Assembly (NCBI RefSeq): GCF_042854845.1
Contig: NZ_AP031498.1
Span: 496,001-560,000, forward strand
Source of the DNA: Maricurvus nonylphenolicus
GTDB lineage: Bacteria; Pseudomonadota; Gammaproteobacteria; Pseudomonadales; Cellvibrionaceae
DNA: 64,000 nucleotides
Reading direction: 5' to 3'
A program made the position numbers and the translations under genes. The notes under the pieces are model-generated. The model worked only from the letters and a program-made list of their open reading frames with translations, was not told where the DNA came from and searched no databases. Below are positions 7,605 through 22,600 of the stretch, piece after piece; position 1 is the first letter of the stretch; each line of letters starts with the position of its first letter.

Positions 7605-10600
7605 ATGGCATTTCCATTTGCAGAAGCTTCCAAGCAAAGTGTTTGGTCCAAGGTTACTCGCGGTGCACGCGCTATACGCAGACGTCTAAAAGCGGCGAAT
7701 TCCCCATTGGAACTGGTGGCCAATAAGCCACTGGATAAGGCCATCCAGAAAGCGCGGCCAAAGTCGACCCGTAATAGCTTTACTCTGGAGACCTTGGAGC
7801 CAAGGCTGCTCTTTTCTGCTGACCCGCTAGCGGTTGTGATGAGTGATAATGCCGATATCACCATCAAGTTGACCGAAGACGATAACAATACTGCTCTTGT
7901 TCAAGTCATCGATAATGCCGCCAGTGCCGAAATTCTGCAGGAAGTTGCCCTGTCTGCCTTTAACGGCACCATCAATATCACCGGTTCCAGCGGTGATGAT
8001 TCCCTGACACTGGATTCCAGTCTGACCTCCGCCGACTCGCCGTTGCTGATTACCTTTAATGCCGGTGGTGGTGACGATACCGTTGTGGCTCCGTCTGCCC
8101 TGACTGATGCTACCCATAACCCGAATGCACTGATTGATTGGAGTCTGACGGGCTCCGAAACGGGTTCTGCTGACCTGAACGGCACGGCTACGGGTGGTAC
8201 TTTCAGTTTCTCCGATGTTGAAAATATTGATGCCGGTGATGGCGATGATTCGCTGGCTAATACCGATAGTCTGACCTGGCAGGTACTGGGTACCAACAGC
8301 CTGTTGTTAAATGGCGTTACCTTTACCGGTATCGAGGATCTGAACGCCGATAATGGTGCGACTCTGGATTACTCCGGTTACACCGGCTCTGGTGTGACGG
8401 TTGACCTGTCTGCTGATGAGGCTTCCGGTTTTGCTTCTGCCTCGGGCTTTGCCAATATCACCGGTTCAGGTGGTGACGATACTCTAACCGGTGATGGCCA
8501 GGCTAACACCATTATTGGTGGTGCCGGTGACGATACCATTTCTGGTGGTGCCGGTGCGGATAATCTGCAAGGTGGTGCCGATACCGATACCATCGTTGAG
8601 GCTCGCGATGCCAATATGTACCTGCACGATGCCGAGCTGCGATTCGGTACCGATGTGGCAGGTTCTAAAGAAGATGATTTGTCCGGTTTTGAAAAAGGTT
8701 TCCTGACCGGTGGTGATAGTGCGAATACACTGGATGCTTTCAGCTTTTCCGGTTCTGTTACGCTGGATGGTGGCAAGGGTAATGATCATCTGATTGGTAC
8801 GGCAAATGACGATACTCTGACTGGTGGTGAAGGTCAGGATACGATTGATGGAGGTGCCGGTGGTACCGATATCGTCGTCGAAACCCGCGATGCCAATTTC
8901 ACATTGATTGATGGCTCTCTGACAATCGGTTCTGATGGTGCTGATACATTGATCGGCATTGACGGTGCGACCCTGACCGGTGGTGACAGCGCTAACGTTA
9001 TTGATGTTTCTGGCTTCACCATCGCCGGTGTAACCATTGATGGTGGTGCAGGCAATGACACCATTACCGGTAGTGCGAACGACGATACCATTACCGGTGG
9101 CTTGGGTTCCGACACTATCGATGGTGGTGCGGGTACCGATACCCTGATTGAGCAGGGCGCTGACAGCTTTGTGCTGGATAATGATTCACTTGAGAATACA
9201 GTAGGTGAGGTTCAGTACATCGAAATCGATGGCCTGACTTCCGGTACCTTTAAGCTGACCTATGGTGGTCAGGAAACCGCTGATATTGCTTTTGATGCTT
9301 CTGTGTCAGAAGTTGGCGTGGCCTTGCGCGCACTGTCCTCCATTGCCAGTGACGACGATATCGAAATTCGCGCCGGATCCAGTGGCTGGTTGGTGTTCTT
9401 CAAGGGCGCCTTGGCGGGAGTTGATCAAACGACGATTCAGGTTACTGATATCTCCGACGGCAGTTTGTCGGGTACACCGACGGTTAAGGTATCTGAAACC
9501 CGTGCGGGCTTTACTGATACCGATTCCATCACAGCTAACTCCATCGAAAAAGCCACTCTGACCGGTGACAGCCGTGACAATATTCTGGATGCCAGCGCTT
9601 ATGCGGGCGTGGTGACCCTGTACGGTATTGGCGGCAATAACACCTTAAAGGGCGGTAGTGGCAGCGATACGCTGGTGGGTGGTTCTGGCGAAGATATTCT
9701 TTCTGGTGGTGCGGGTGCCGATAGCATCTCCGGTGGCGACGGCATTGATACCTTGGTTGAAAGCCAGGATGTCAACATGACCTTAACCAATGCCACCTTG
9801 GTGTCCAATGGTTCAGTAACAGACACCTTAAGTGGTATTGAGAAAGCAGAGTTAACCGGTGGAGCGGGTAATAATACCCTGGATGCTTCCGGCTTTAGTG
9901 GTTTGTCTGCCGATACCTATTTGCAAGATCTTAATAATGCCCAGGGTGTTGATCGTCAGTCTGGTGCAGATTTCTCCATTACCTTGTCTGATGGTTCCAC
10001 CGTTGTTGAAATTGATCTAACCGAAGCGCTGACGCTTGCGGATGTGGTGGATATTATTACTGCCGCCGATGCTCGTTTAACGGCGGCTCTTGATCTCACA
10101 ACCAATCAGTTGGTCATTACTGATTCTCAAGATGATGGTTCCGCATTGGTGATTGCGGCACTGAATAGTTCTACTGCTTATTCTGATCTTGGTCTGCCAG
10201 CTTCTGGCTCTAACACTGAAATTCGCAGTACTGCTATTGCCCTGGGAGGGGTTACGCTGGACGGTGCCGGTGGTGATGACACCATTAAGGGTTCGCTGGG
10301 TAATGACTTCCTGACTGGCGGTGCTGGTGACGATGATATTCAGGGGGGCGCGGGTACTGATACTCTGGTTGAGTCCGGCGATTTCAATATGACCCTGACC
10401 AATACGTCATTCACTACCGGCGGTGCGGATAAGATAATTGGTGGCTCAAATGCTGCTGATGATGAAGCCGATACCTTAAGTGGTATTGAGAGTGCTTACC
10501 TAACCGGTGGTGCTAGCGCTAATACTATTGATACCAGCGATTTCTCAAATGGCGCGGTGACCGTTGCCACAGGTGGCGGTGCGGATACCGTTAATCTGGA

Positions 10601-13600
10601 TAGCACGCATGGCGATACTGTTATTGTGCAAAATGCCAGTGCACTGGGTGCTTCCAAGGTTACCATCGATACTGAAGGCGCAACCGACGATACCGCTGTA
10701 ATTGAAGGTTTTACTAATGGTGTTGTTACCAATGCCTTATTGGGGCTGGTTAATTTTGTTGACGGTGCTTCGGCCAGTAGTGGTGATTACGAATTAAAAC
10801 GCCATGGCGATATTACCCTGGGTGAGAGCCTGAGCTATTCCGGTAATCTGACGCTGAACGCGGCCAACAAAGACGGTTATACCGACGGGTATACGTTTAA
10901 TTCTGCCGGTTACGATATTACTGCTACGGATAATGGCAGCATTACGATTAAGGCTGACCATATCAAAATTAAAACCGGCACTGATATTAATGCCGGTACT
11001 GGCGCCATTACGCTGCAAGCTGTTAACGATAAAGCGATCTGGACCAGTGGTTTCTACGACTACGACTACATTGATGTCGATATCGATGTAGAAACAGGCA
11101 CCACCATTACCGGTGGTGATGTCACGCTTAAAGCTGTTGCCGACAGTCAGAAGTATTTCAGCGAAGATGATTTTGGCGGTGGTGATGTTGGCGCCTTGTT
11201 GGCTACGGGGTTCAACGGCATTGTGGGCGCGACCGAAAATCTATCGCTGTTTGTCGGTATCGCAGTATCCAAGTCCTATGCGGATATTGATATTGCTGAC
11301 GGTGCAACAATCACCGCAACCAATATGGATATTACGGCGGATGCCAATATCTTTGTCAATGCGGCGCCGATTTCGCCGCTGATTGGTATTGCCGTTGGTT
11401 ACGGCGATAGCCGTGCAGAAATTGTTGTTGATGGTGATTTGACCGCAACGGCGGGTGATGTGTCACTGGCCACTGGTGTTCACAATATGGTGGACGTGGT
11501 TGCTGATTCTACGGCAGCGGGTACGGCTGCTGGTGCACTTGCTGTGTCTGTGTTGGAGTCGACATCCAAGATCCATTTGTCCGACACGTCCAATATTTCC
11601 GTTACCGATGGCAATCTGATTGTTAATGCCGACTCGCTGGATCAAACGCGCAATATGGCGCGCGCTAACGGCGATATTGATGGTGCGATTGGCATTGCGC
11701 TAGCGATCGATTATCAGAATACCAAAACCAAAGCCTATGTAGATGGCACTGTTGATGTGAATGCTGGCGGTGCCAATACCGGTAATATCGAAGTCACCAC
11801 TGAGCACGCCAAAAAGGATATGGACATCAATCGTATGTTCATTATCCCGTCGACCGCTGGGGGTGTTGAGGCCACCAGTTTTGTGGGTGATAACAAAACC
11901 GGCGAATATTTGGATGATGCTAAGTCTGCTGCGATTACCAAAGCAACCTCTTGGGCGACCACGCCTATTTCCAATTACATCAAAAAGATTATTCCTACCT
12001 CCGATGAGGTTTGGGATTTTGACTTGTCGGCTTCTTTGGCTGTGGCCATTGATATTAACAGTGCCGATTCCCGTATTGGTGAAACCACTGATGATGGAGA
12101 CAGCAACTACGCTGATGTAGAAGCGGATGGTCAGGTATTTGTTACCTCCAAAATCGAAGCGCGTCCTAAAGTTTCTGCCAGTGCCTCGGCAAAAGATGAG
12201 GGTTACTCTTCCGATCGTAATGAGCCAACCTCTGTTGGTGTGGCGATTGGTATTGCCCATCAAACCCTGCTGAATGACGCTGATGCCAGTATCGGTGTGA
12301 ATGCCGAACTGGATGCCAAAGATAGCATTACTGTTAAAGCGGAATCCTTGAACGAATACGACCCCAATAGCTTGTGGGGTTATAATCTGATTGCGCCGTT
12401 GCTGGATTCAAATCGTGAGGCGACCTACACCACACAGGATACCGGTTCCAAAACCATCAAGACGGATGACACGGTTGATGTCAAAGGCAATATAGCCAGT
12501 GGTAACGGTGAACAGGGTAGCCGCTACAAGTATATTGGGTTAAGTGATCGTGTAATCACAGACCTGTCACAGGAAGATTTTACCGACGAGACCTATTGGG
12601 AAAATCTCGGTAATGGCGCCTACAACACCGGCATGACGTTTGTGCGCACTCTGTCCGGTTACGTAAACAACAATTTAGGTTTCTACAAAACCTTCGATGC
12701 CATGGCCTCTGCGGCCACCGAAGGGCAAAAGTCTGCCGGTGCCGGTAGTGTTGTTGTTCTGGCGTTGAGCCAGGAGGCGGATGCGCAGATTCATAGCGGC
12801 GCCAAGATTAACCAGGATGATGACGGTGCTACCGATAGCGATAACTTTGCCACTGGTAACCGAGATGTGCTGCTGCAAGCAGATGGCGTAAACCATTCTG
12901 TTTTGGCTGCAGGCAATGTATTCCCGTCGCTGCCAACGGGTTCGGACCAGGAAACCAAGGACAGTGAAACCGCAGCCGGCGTAGGCGTTGTGGTTGGTGT
13001 TAGCATGGCCGATGTGACGGCCAAGATTCACGATGGTGTTCAACTTTATGCCGATAGCCTGGAGGTGGATGCCAATACCATGTCGGTGACGGTTAGTCTG
13101 GTGGCCGCCGGTGGAGAGGCGAAGGATTCCTCCTACAATGGTTCAATTCTGTTTAACGCTATTGATAACGATACTCTGGCGCAAATTGATAACGGTGCGA
13201 CGGTTGTCGTTGGTACGGCCTCCAGCTCTTCAACAGAGCCTCTGCTGCAAGTTACCGCAGATGATGAAGCCTATCTGATTGGTTTGGCCGGTGCGGTATC
13301 TAAATCTGAATCTGTTGGATTTGGTGCGTCAGTAGCGTCCAATATTGTTCTGCGTAATACCGAGGCGGTTATCGGTAACAAGCATGACAACGATACTGTT
13401 GGTACGCCTGGCAGTGTTATCGTTTACGGTGATGTGAAAGTCAGCGCCTTAAACGAAGGTTTTATTGGTTCCTTTGCGATTTCCGGTGCGATTACTTCTT
13501 CCAGTCCGGGTGAGGTACCTGCTAATGGTACCGGTGGTACCCAGGGCAGTGATGGCAGCAAGCAGAGTACGCAGGACCTGGCCAGCTGGCAGAGTAACTG

Positions 13601-16600
13601 GTCTGCAGTATTGGGCGAAATGAAGTCCAGTCAGAAGTTCCAGGAAGCCGGTGAAGCAACCGATGCGGCTCAATCTAAAACCGGCTGGGGCGTGTCCGGT
13701 GCCGTGACTGTCAACGTGATGAACGATGACGCTCGGGCCTATATCCACGATATCAATTCCTTTACCGCAGACGATATTGTTGTCAGCGGTAAAAACACTA
13801 CAAATCTGGCATCACTTGCCGGTGCTGTGTCCTACTCGAAAGGTGATGGCACTACTAGCTCGCGCGGTATCGCCGGAGCTATCGGTGTTAACGTTCTGTG
13901 GGGTAACACTGAAGCTGTTGTTGATAATATCAATCTGGTCACTGCTGATTCTCTGGATCTTGATGCAGAGCGTTCTGGTGCCATCGTCGCGTTGTCCGCC
14001 AGTGTGGGTGTGGCGACCGGTCGTAGTGGTATTGCGGTTGCGGGTTCTGTTGCTGTAACCAATGCCGAATACACTGTAAAAACCGAGCTGAAAAACCTGG
14101 GTGACGGTATCGATAACGGTAAGGATATCGATATCGCTGGTGGCATAGATCTGTTGTCTAGCGGCAACACCGATATGGTGATGGTTGCCGGTGCCGGAGG
14201 CTTCGGCGGTAAGGTTGGTGCCGGTGCCTCGATTGGCTTTGCTCGTATTGCCAATACCATTGAATCGACGGTGCAAAATGTTGAAGGCTTGGAGCACAGT
14301 GGCAATATCAGTGTTCAAGCCAAGAGCGATGATCTGATAGTTTCTGTTACCGGTTCTGCTGGGGTGTCCACTGGCGGTGGCGATAAAGGCTTCGGTCTGG
14401 CAGGAACCTTTAACCTGAACTTTGTCGATAACACCATTACCGCACAAATGGTAAATGTTGAAAGTGAAAACACTTCAACCGGTGATGTTGATGTGTTTGC
14501 TACCGATGATTCCGCGATGTTTGCCTTTGCCGGTGGTATCGGTTACGGCAAAAATGTTGGTTTGGGTATCGCCTTTGCGATGAACTTCTTTACCAACACC
14601 ATTACAGCAAAAGTGGATAACTCTCGCCTGAATAACTCCGGCTCTGTATCTGTCCGCGCACTGGAAAATGGCTGGTCGGCTACCGCTGGTGTTGGTGGCG
14701 CTGGCTCTGAAAAGCTGGCACTTGCAGGTGCGATTACGGTCAGTGAAACACAGAATACCGTAGAAGCTTATATTAAAGGCCAGAGCGTCATTAATGTTGG
14801 TGATGAAGTTGTGGTGCAGGCGGCTGACACCACTACGGCAGTGAATATTGCCGGTGGTTTAGCCTTCTCTTCCAAAGGTGCATTGGGTGCATCTATTGGT
14901 GTTAACCTGATTGAAAACACCATTAAAGCCAATATCGACAGTTCTGATGTTACAGCGGGTACCGAAGGCGTTAATGTCTTGGCGACCTCTGACTCTACTT
15001 TGGTGACCGTAACTGTAGGTGGTTCTGGTGCAAGTAAGCTGGCATTGGGTGGCGCGATTTCGGTTAATGAAGTTAAAAATACAACCACTGCCTCTGTAAC
15101 CGATTCAGAAAACTTTGCCACCAATAAAGTGACTTCTGCAGGTGATATCACTATCGCTGGTGCAGACAGTACGACCATGGTGGTTATCGCAGGTGGTGCC
15201 GCAGGTTCTGGCAAGGCAGCCGTAGGCGCAGCAGTTGCGACTACGCAAGTAGAAAGTACCATCGAAGGTTATGTTAGCGGCGCTAACGTTTCCTCTACAG
15301 GTGGAAACGTCAATATTACTGCAGGCTTCTCGCCGCGCGGTTCTGATATCGATCTGAATGCACTGGGTGTAGATCAATCCGCCTTGCCAAGTGATACCGA
15401 TCTTGGTTCTCAGATTATCAATGTGGCGATTTCTGGTGCGGGTGCTGGCAAATTTGCCGCCGGTGGTGCGATTAACCTGAACTGGATGAAGAACCAGGTT
15501 AAAGCCTATGTGGATGATGGTGCGAATGTCACAACATCTGCATCTAACAAAGACGTCAATATCAAAGCCAAAGATGATGCCAGCATCATCAGTGTTGCGG
15601 TTGGTGCTGCGGGTGCCGGAACCGCTGCTGGCGGTGCTGCCATTTCTTATAACTACATTGGTGGCGATCCAGGCAATCCTTCCCGTGAGGTTCCTTCTGA
15701 TCCTGCTAACAGTGATGCCAGCTATGTCTTGGCCTATGTCGATAACGCAAGCGTCGATAGCCAGGCGGGCGATGTAAATATTTTTGCTGATGCAAATGCG
15801 TTAATTGTTAATGTCACCATTGGTGGTGCTGGTGCAGGCACCGGTGCATTGGCGGGCTCTATCTCCATCAACTTTATGCGCAATATTGTGAAGGCGCAGG
15901 CCAAAAACGGTGCCGATGTTGATGCGGGTAATGATGTAAACCTTCTGGCAACGACCAGCCCGCTAATGGTGATTGTTGCGGGTGCAGGCTCTGGCGCGGG
16001 CACCGGTGCGGTTGGTTTGGCTTCTGCCACCAACGACATGATTTCTGATATTGAGGCCAGCATTGAAGGTACTGGTACAACTGTTACTGCGGACAGTGGT
16101 GATGTGGTTGTTGTTGCCAGCATTGTGGATAACAACACCAGCCCAAGTGTGACCTTGGCTGATGATGGTAATGATGACGAGCAAGACGCTGAGTTTGATG
16201 CGCAAATTTGGTCCTTCGCTGTTAGTGGCTCAGGTGCTGGCACTGGCGCTGGTGCAGGTTCTATTTCCCTAAACTGGATTCGCAACAACATTCAGGCGCA
16301 TGTATCTGACAGTGCTCAGGTTACTGCGACTTCTGGTAAAACCGATGTGCGTGCTAAAGATGATTCCACCATTAATGCATTGGCGGGTGCCGGTGCTGGT
16401 GCGGGTACTGCGGCAGTAGGTGCGTCTGTTGCCTATAACTATATTGGTGGTGATCCGGATGCACCGGGTTCAGCAACCAAGAATCAAATTAAAGCCTATA
16501 TCGATAACGCCACGGTAAATTCCGATACCGTTAACGTAGCGGCTAGCTCCAATTCCAATATCAATAACTTGAGTATTGCCGGTAGTGGCGCGGGTACTTT

Positions 16601-19600
16601 TGCCGGCGCTGGTGCCTTGTCGCTTAACTGGATCCGAAAAGATATGGACGCGCGCATTACCAATGCGCAGGTGACGTCAACCGGTGATATTGATCTGCAG
16701 GCTAAAGACACATCTAAGATGAAATCTGCTGCAGGTCAGATCAGTGGTGCGGGTACCGTGGCCATTGGTGCTTCGGTTGCTTATAGCGATATCGCTAATG
16801 AGATTGAGGCTGGTGTTAACAGCGGCAGTACGGTCGAAGTGACCAGTGGTAACACTGGCAATATTAATATTGAAGCTTTGTCAGATGCAGAAATCCTGAC
16901 CTTGTCTGCCGGTGTTTCCGGTTCCGGTACCGTTGCCCTGGCTGGTTCCGGTGGTGGTAGTCTGATCGGCAATACTGTGTCTGCATACATTTCCGGTTCT
17001 ACGGTATCCACTGATGACACCGTCGTTGTGTTCGCCGAATCTGCCGATTATATCCAGAGCTACGGCGGCACCATTTCCGGTTCCGGTACAGTGGGTGGCG
17101 GTGTTACGGCGTTTGTTAACAAGCTGACCTCAACCACCAGTGCTTACATTAGCGCCGACTCAACCGTGACGGCTCTAGGTGTCAATGCAGGTACTGTTGA
17201 TAACTGGACAACTGACGGCGAAGGTAACGAGACCTTCCACAATAACCAGTCAGTCAACGGTTTGGCTGTCGTTGCCAATACCGATAATGAAATTGATGTT
17301 ATTGCGGTTACTGCTGGTGTTGGCGGTGTTGTAGGTGTTGCCGGAAACCTGGTGGTTAATATTGTTGAAACCACTACCGATGCCTACATCAGTGATTCAG
17401 CTGTAAATAGTAATGCGAACCGCGGCGAGACTGCGCGTGTTATGGCGCATACCACTACTGATATTGGTAGTGGTGGTGGTCAGTTAAGTGGCGGTGGTAC
17501 CGCTGCTCTGGGTGTCACTATTGATACCAGTATTATTAATAACACGACCCGTGCTTATATTGCTGATGACGATGTAAATTCTGATGCCGATAATGTTTAC
17601 GCATCTGATGTGGAAGTTATTGCGCTAAGCAATGAAATTATTTCGACCACGGTTGTTGGTTTGAGTATTGGTGGTTACTTCGGTGGTGCCGGTACTGGTG
17701 GTGCAATCAAGAGTACCTCGCGTACGGATGCCTTTATTCGTAACGCCAATGTGACAGCGACTGACGATATTGACGTTGAAGCTAACTCCTGCGTCTACGG
17801 CAAATTTAACGCCGGTACGGTAGGTGGTGGCCTTGTAGGTGCAGGCGCAACCGTTGCGGTTGGTATCTTTGAAGGTACCACTAATGCTTACGTGGCTGGT
17901 GGTATTTTAAATGCTGGTAAGAACGTTTCTGTTACAGCAGACAGTTTTGAAGAAGCTGCTGTTCTGGCGGGTACCGCCGCAGCCGGTGCTGGTGGTTTAG
18001 CTGCAACAGTCTCTGTTATCAATATGGCTTCCAGTACCAATGCCTGGATTGGTCAGGATGCGACTACGCTGTTTAATTCCGATATTAATGCGGGTGAAAA
18101 GGCCAGTGTGACTGCCAACAACCGTGTTGACGTCAACAAGGATAGCAGCCGTACTAACGGTATCGGTTCTGCGGGTATCGGTGGTGTCGCGGTGGGTGCC
18201 TCCGTTGATGTGATCACGGTCAACAACAGCACCACAGCCTTTATTGCTGAAGGCGCCGATGTAGATGGCTATACCGGCGTGAGCGTATTGGCGGATGCCA
18301 AGCGCAATCTGGAATCAACGGTAGTCGCTTTTGCCGGAGGTGCGGGACTTACCGTCAGTGGGGCGGTATCTGTTATCTCTGTAGGCTCCGGTGTAACCGG
18401 TAAAGGTCAGGAGGCTACTAACTCCAGTCAGACTGCTATCAGTGCAGTAATGACAGGCTCTACGTCTGGCTACAGCTCTACTTCTCGTTATACACAAAAC
18501 AGCGGCACCCAGGATTTGAAAAATGGTGATCTTGTCGATGCTAATGACGGTAATCGTTACCGTTATGAAGGTAATGATGCCACTGGCGTTAACCTGGGTT
18601 CTCAAACCTACACAGGTTCAAACTGGAGTTTGGTCGGTGAAAGCAAAGATTACACAGGTGCTGCTGACTACAGTAGCGCTGCAACCGCAACATTGGCGGC
18701 AAATGAGTCTGTTGATCTGGTAACCGGTTACACAGGTACAACCGGTTCTATCGGTAACCGTTACGAATATATTGGCAGCACGCCTTTAGCGGTAACCGAC
18801 TGGAGCATAGTAGACTTTTCTGATGACACGGTTTGGCTGGACTTGGGTTCCAGCCAGAAGTTTGCTGATCGCTCTCAAGATGCTCAGGCAGATCTTACTG
18901 CAAGTGTTGTTGCCCGAGGCGATGTCGCCGCGAATGGCGATTTATACACCGTTGATTTGAATCAGGCGGCGGGTGCTAGTGGTACTACTGCCTTTATTGG
19001 TGATGATGCGACCGTCACTTCTTCGACGGGTGCGATCAGTGTCCAAGCGAAAGAGCATGTTGATGTTGAGCAGTTAACCGGTGCGGCAGCCATCGATATT
19101 ATCGGTGTGAGCGCTGGCGGTTCAGTTGCTGTAACCACCTTGAGCAGCTCTACTACGGCTTATATCGGTGATGGCGCTGAGTTGAGTGCGGGCGGTAATA
19201 TCACCATCGCTGCAACCTACAGCAACGATATCGAAATTGATGCCTACGGTGGTTCCGCCAGTTTGGGTGTTGGTCTGGGTGCACAGGTGGCGATCGTTAA
19301 TGACTCCAGTTCACAGGCTGCTTACACCGAAGATGGCACCAGTAACTCAACGGGTACACAAATTAATGATGCTGCTGATGTTACTGTATCGGCAACTGCA
19401 ACCCGTAATATTGATATCGAAGCTAAAGGTGTAGCTGCTGGTTCTGCGGCAGCGGGTGCTGCTATCGGTGATATTACGGTGGGTGGCAGTACCAAGGCAT
19501 ACCTTGGTGATTACACGCAAGTGGGTAAAGGTTCCGGCAATGTTGTTGGTTCACTGACCATTACTGCAGATAATAATCTGACCGTGTCGCAAGACATCTG

Positions 19601-22600
19601 GACAGTGTCTGCCGGTATTGGTGCTGCCGCCATTAACGTTGGCAGTGTGGATTATGACTCCTCAACCCTGGCGTATATTTCTCAAAACTCTCGTGTAAAA
19701 ACCACGGGTGCCACCGCGGTTTCTGCCGATTCTACTCCGGATATTGATAGCACCATGCACGGTGTTTCGGCTGGTGGTTTGGCCGTAGGTGCGTCGGTAA
19801 CGGATATTGATATTGATACCACCACCAAAGCGACCCTGGGTGATCCGGATAACGAAGCTAACGGTTCTATCACAATCAATGCCGGTTCACTGAACGTTAC
19901 TGCTACCACAACCTTGGGTAGCAGTGGTTACTCTGCGCAGGCGTACTCCAGTGGTGCGTCTGGTGCCTTGATCGGTGTTGATTCCACCAATGCCTATGTT
20001 GATAACAATGGCGATGTAACTGCTTATATTGCTGATGGCGCTACCCTGACAATTTCCGGTGCTGTGATTCTTGGTGCATACAACACGACTCGTCAGGATG
20101 TTGAGGCAAACAGTGCTGCTGGTGGTGTGGTTGCCGCTGGTGCTGCTGTGGCGCGTGTGGGTAGTGATACCGATACCAAAGCCTATGTTGGCGATAGCGT
20201 TACTATTACGGCTAACACGGTACAGGTGTCTGCGGTAGGTAATGATGACAACTTTGCCGATGCTACCGCGGGTAGCGGTGGTGTTGCTGCGGGTGCGGGT
20301 GCAGAAACCACCACCAACAATGACAGTTATACCTACGCGGCGATTAAAGATAGTTCGACCATTAATGTCGCCAGTAATTCTAATGTCGTGATTGTTTCCG
20401 GTAGCTCGACCTATACCGATGAAGGTGGTGTGGTTGATGTAGCACAGGGCGAAACTGTTGATATCACGCAGTCAACAAATCCTGATGCGGCCTTTGGAAC
20501 TCGCTACGAGTATGTCGGCGGTAATGTCGCGGCTGATTACAACACCTCTTACACCACGCTGGTTGATCCAACGGATATTTCTCAAGGTGTGACTGATCTG
20601 CTGACTTTTGTCACCGGTGATACTGTTGATGTTTATGTTAACCACACCGGCGGTGGCGATGGCGGTTATCGTTACCAATATATCGGTGCTGGTGCGACCG
20701 AAAATATGTCCAGCGTAGACTTTACTGGCAGTGACTGGGTGAAGTTGGCGCTGGTAAGTGATCCGGACTACACCACAGCTTCCGGTACCCTGGATATTTA
20801 CAACGGCAATAGTGTTGATGTGATGAGTGGTCATACTGCAGGTGGCGCTGTTGGCTCTCGTTATGAATATATTGGTGCCGCCGATGCGGTAACCGCAAAT
20901 AATATCAATCTGGCGACGGCCAACTTTGGTGATAACACCAAGTGGAAGCTGTTGGGCGAAAGCCGTGCTTCTACCGCCGCGATTGATCTGGCGACGGAAG
21001 ATTTCACCAATACCAACTACTGGAAAGAAGTGGGTCTGGTGAGTGGCGCCGGTGAAATTCAAATTAAGGCAGAACACACTGCCAAGTTTAACGGTGAAAT
21101 TACCGTCGGCGCCGGTGGTGCCTTGTCTGGTAGTGGTGCTGTAGCAGATCACAATGTGACGGCGGATGTACTGGCCGAAATCGGTAGCAGTACTCTCACC
21201 GCGCGTAACATTGATGTAGATGCGATCAGTCGTGCCAGCAAAGATTGGTTGTCCAACAATACTGATAATATACGCGGCACCACCGGTGGTGCTGTCAGCG
21301 GCGCAGGTGCCAGCAGCGATACCGATCTGGATTTCAATACCCAGGTTGTGATTAAAGATGGTGCTGCATTAAATATTGTCGGCGATGAAACTGATCCTGG
21401 TGATCTGTCTCTGGATGCCTTTAACGACTTCCTGGTTAAGGACAAGGTTACGCTGATAACCGGCGGCGCACTGGCCGGTGCCGGAGCCGATGTCACTATC
21501 GATACCTCAGAAGATCTGGCCAAGGTATCGATTGGCGATGCTGATTTGACCACCATTGGTGATGTCAATATTTCTGCCCGCGGTACCGGTGACTTTGCCG
21601 GTAAGTTGAATCTGGAAACCTATGGTGCGGGTACCGTATCGGTTGCCGACACCAATGTGAAAATTGATCCAACCAATGAAATCTACTTTGGTAACGGTGC
21701 GAATATTGTTGCCGACGGTGATCTGAATATTTCTGCCGGTACCAACACCAACTTCGAGCGTGATGCTTATACCTCGGATGCCAAGACCGATAGTTTTGCC
21801 GGTAGTGCGATTCCAATCGACAGTGTTGATGCAACCACGTGGGTGCGTCAGACCAACACCATTACCGTAGCCTCAGGTTCTACCCTGCAATCGGCGCGTG
21901 ATATCAAACTGCACGCAGAGCGTCTGGGCTTTGCCAATACCACGGCGCAAGCGAAGGGCGTTAATTGGGCCAGCTCGATTGCCGATGGTATTAACAGTCT
22001 GACCGGCGGCGGTAGCGAGATGTACGACGGCTATGCTGACTTTGATGCGGTCGGTTCTGTCATCGTTGAAGGTACTTTGCAAACCGGTATCAAGCGTAAC
22101 GTTGAGTTGGTTATCAACAACCTGACGGCCGGTGTGACCGAGATTAATGCCGGTGACGATACCAGTGATAGCAGTAAAAACTACGGTACCAAAGACCTTA
22201 ACTTTACCGTTGGTACCAAGCCGCTGAATTCAACGTTGATCAATCAACTGCGTTATGCAGAAACACAATTGCGTCAGTACGGAGACGATAACGCCCAGCT
22301 GAAGGCCTACTACGCAGGTGAAGTTACTCGTATTAAAGCCGAGCTGGATGCACAAGGTTTGCTGGAAACGCAAACTATTACCGTAGGTGGTCAGCAGGTC
22401 ACCATTACCGGTGCGACCGAATATAACGCCGCTCTGATTTCTGTGGATCCCATCTGGGCACAAGCGGGTGTGATTGATGTTCGCGCTGATAACCTCACCG
22501 GTTCCGGTGTAGTGGATGCTCCGGGGGATGCGAGTGTAAGTATTACCAACAATACCGAAGCATTCCTGGAAATCGAAGGCATTATTATTCCAGAGACTAA

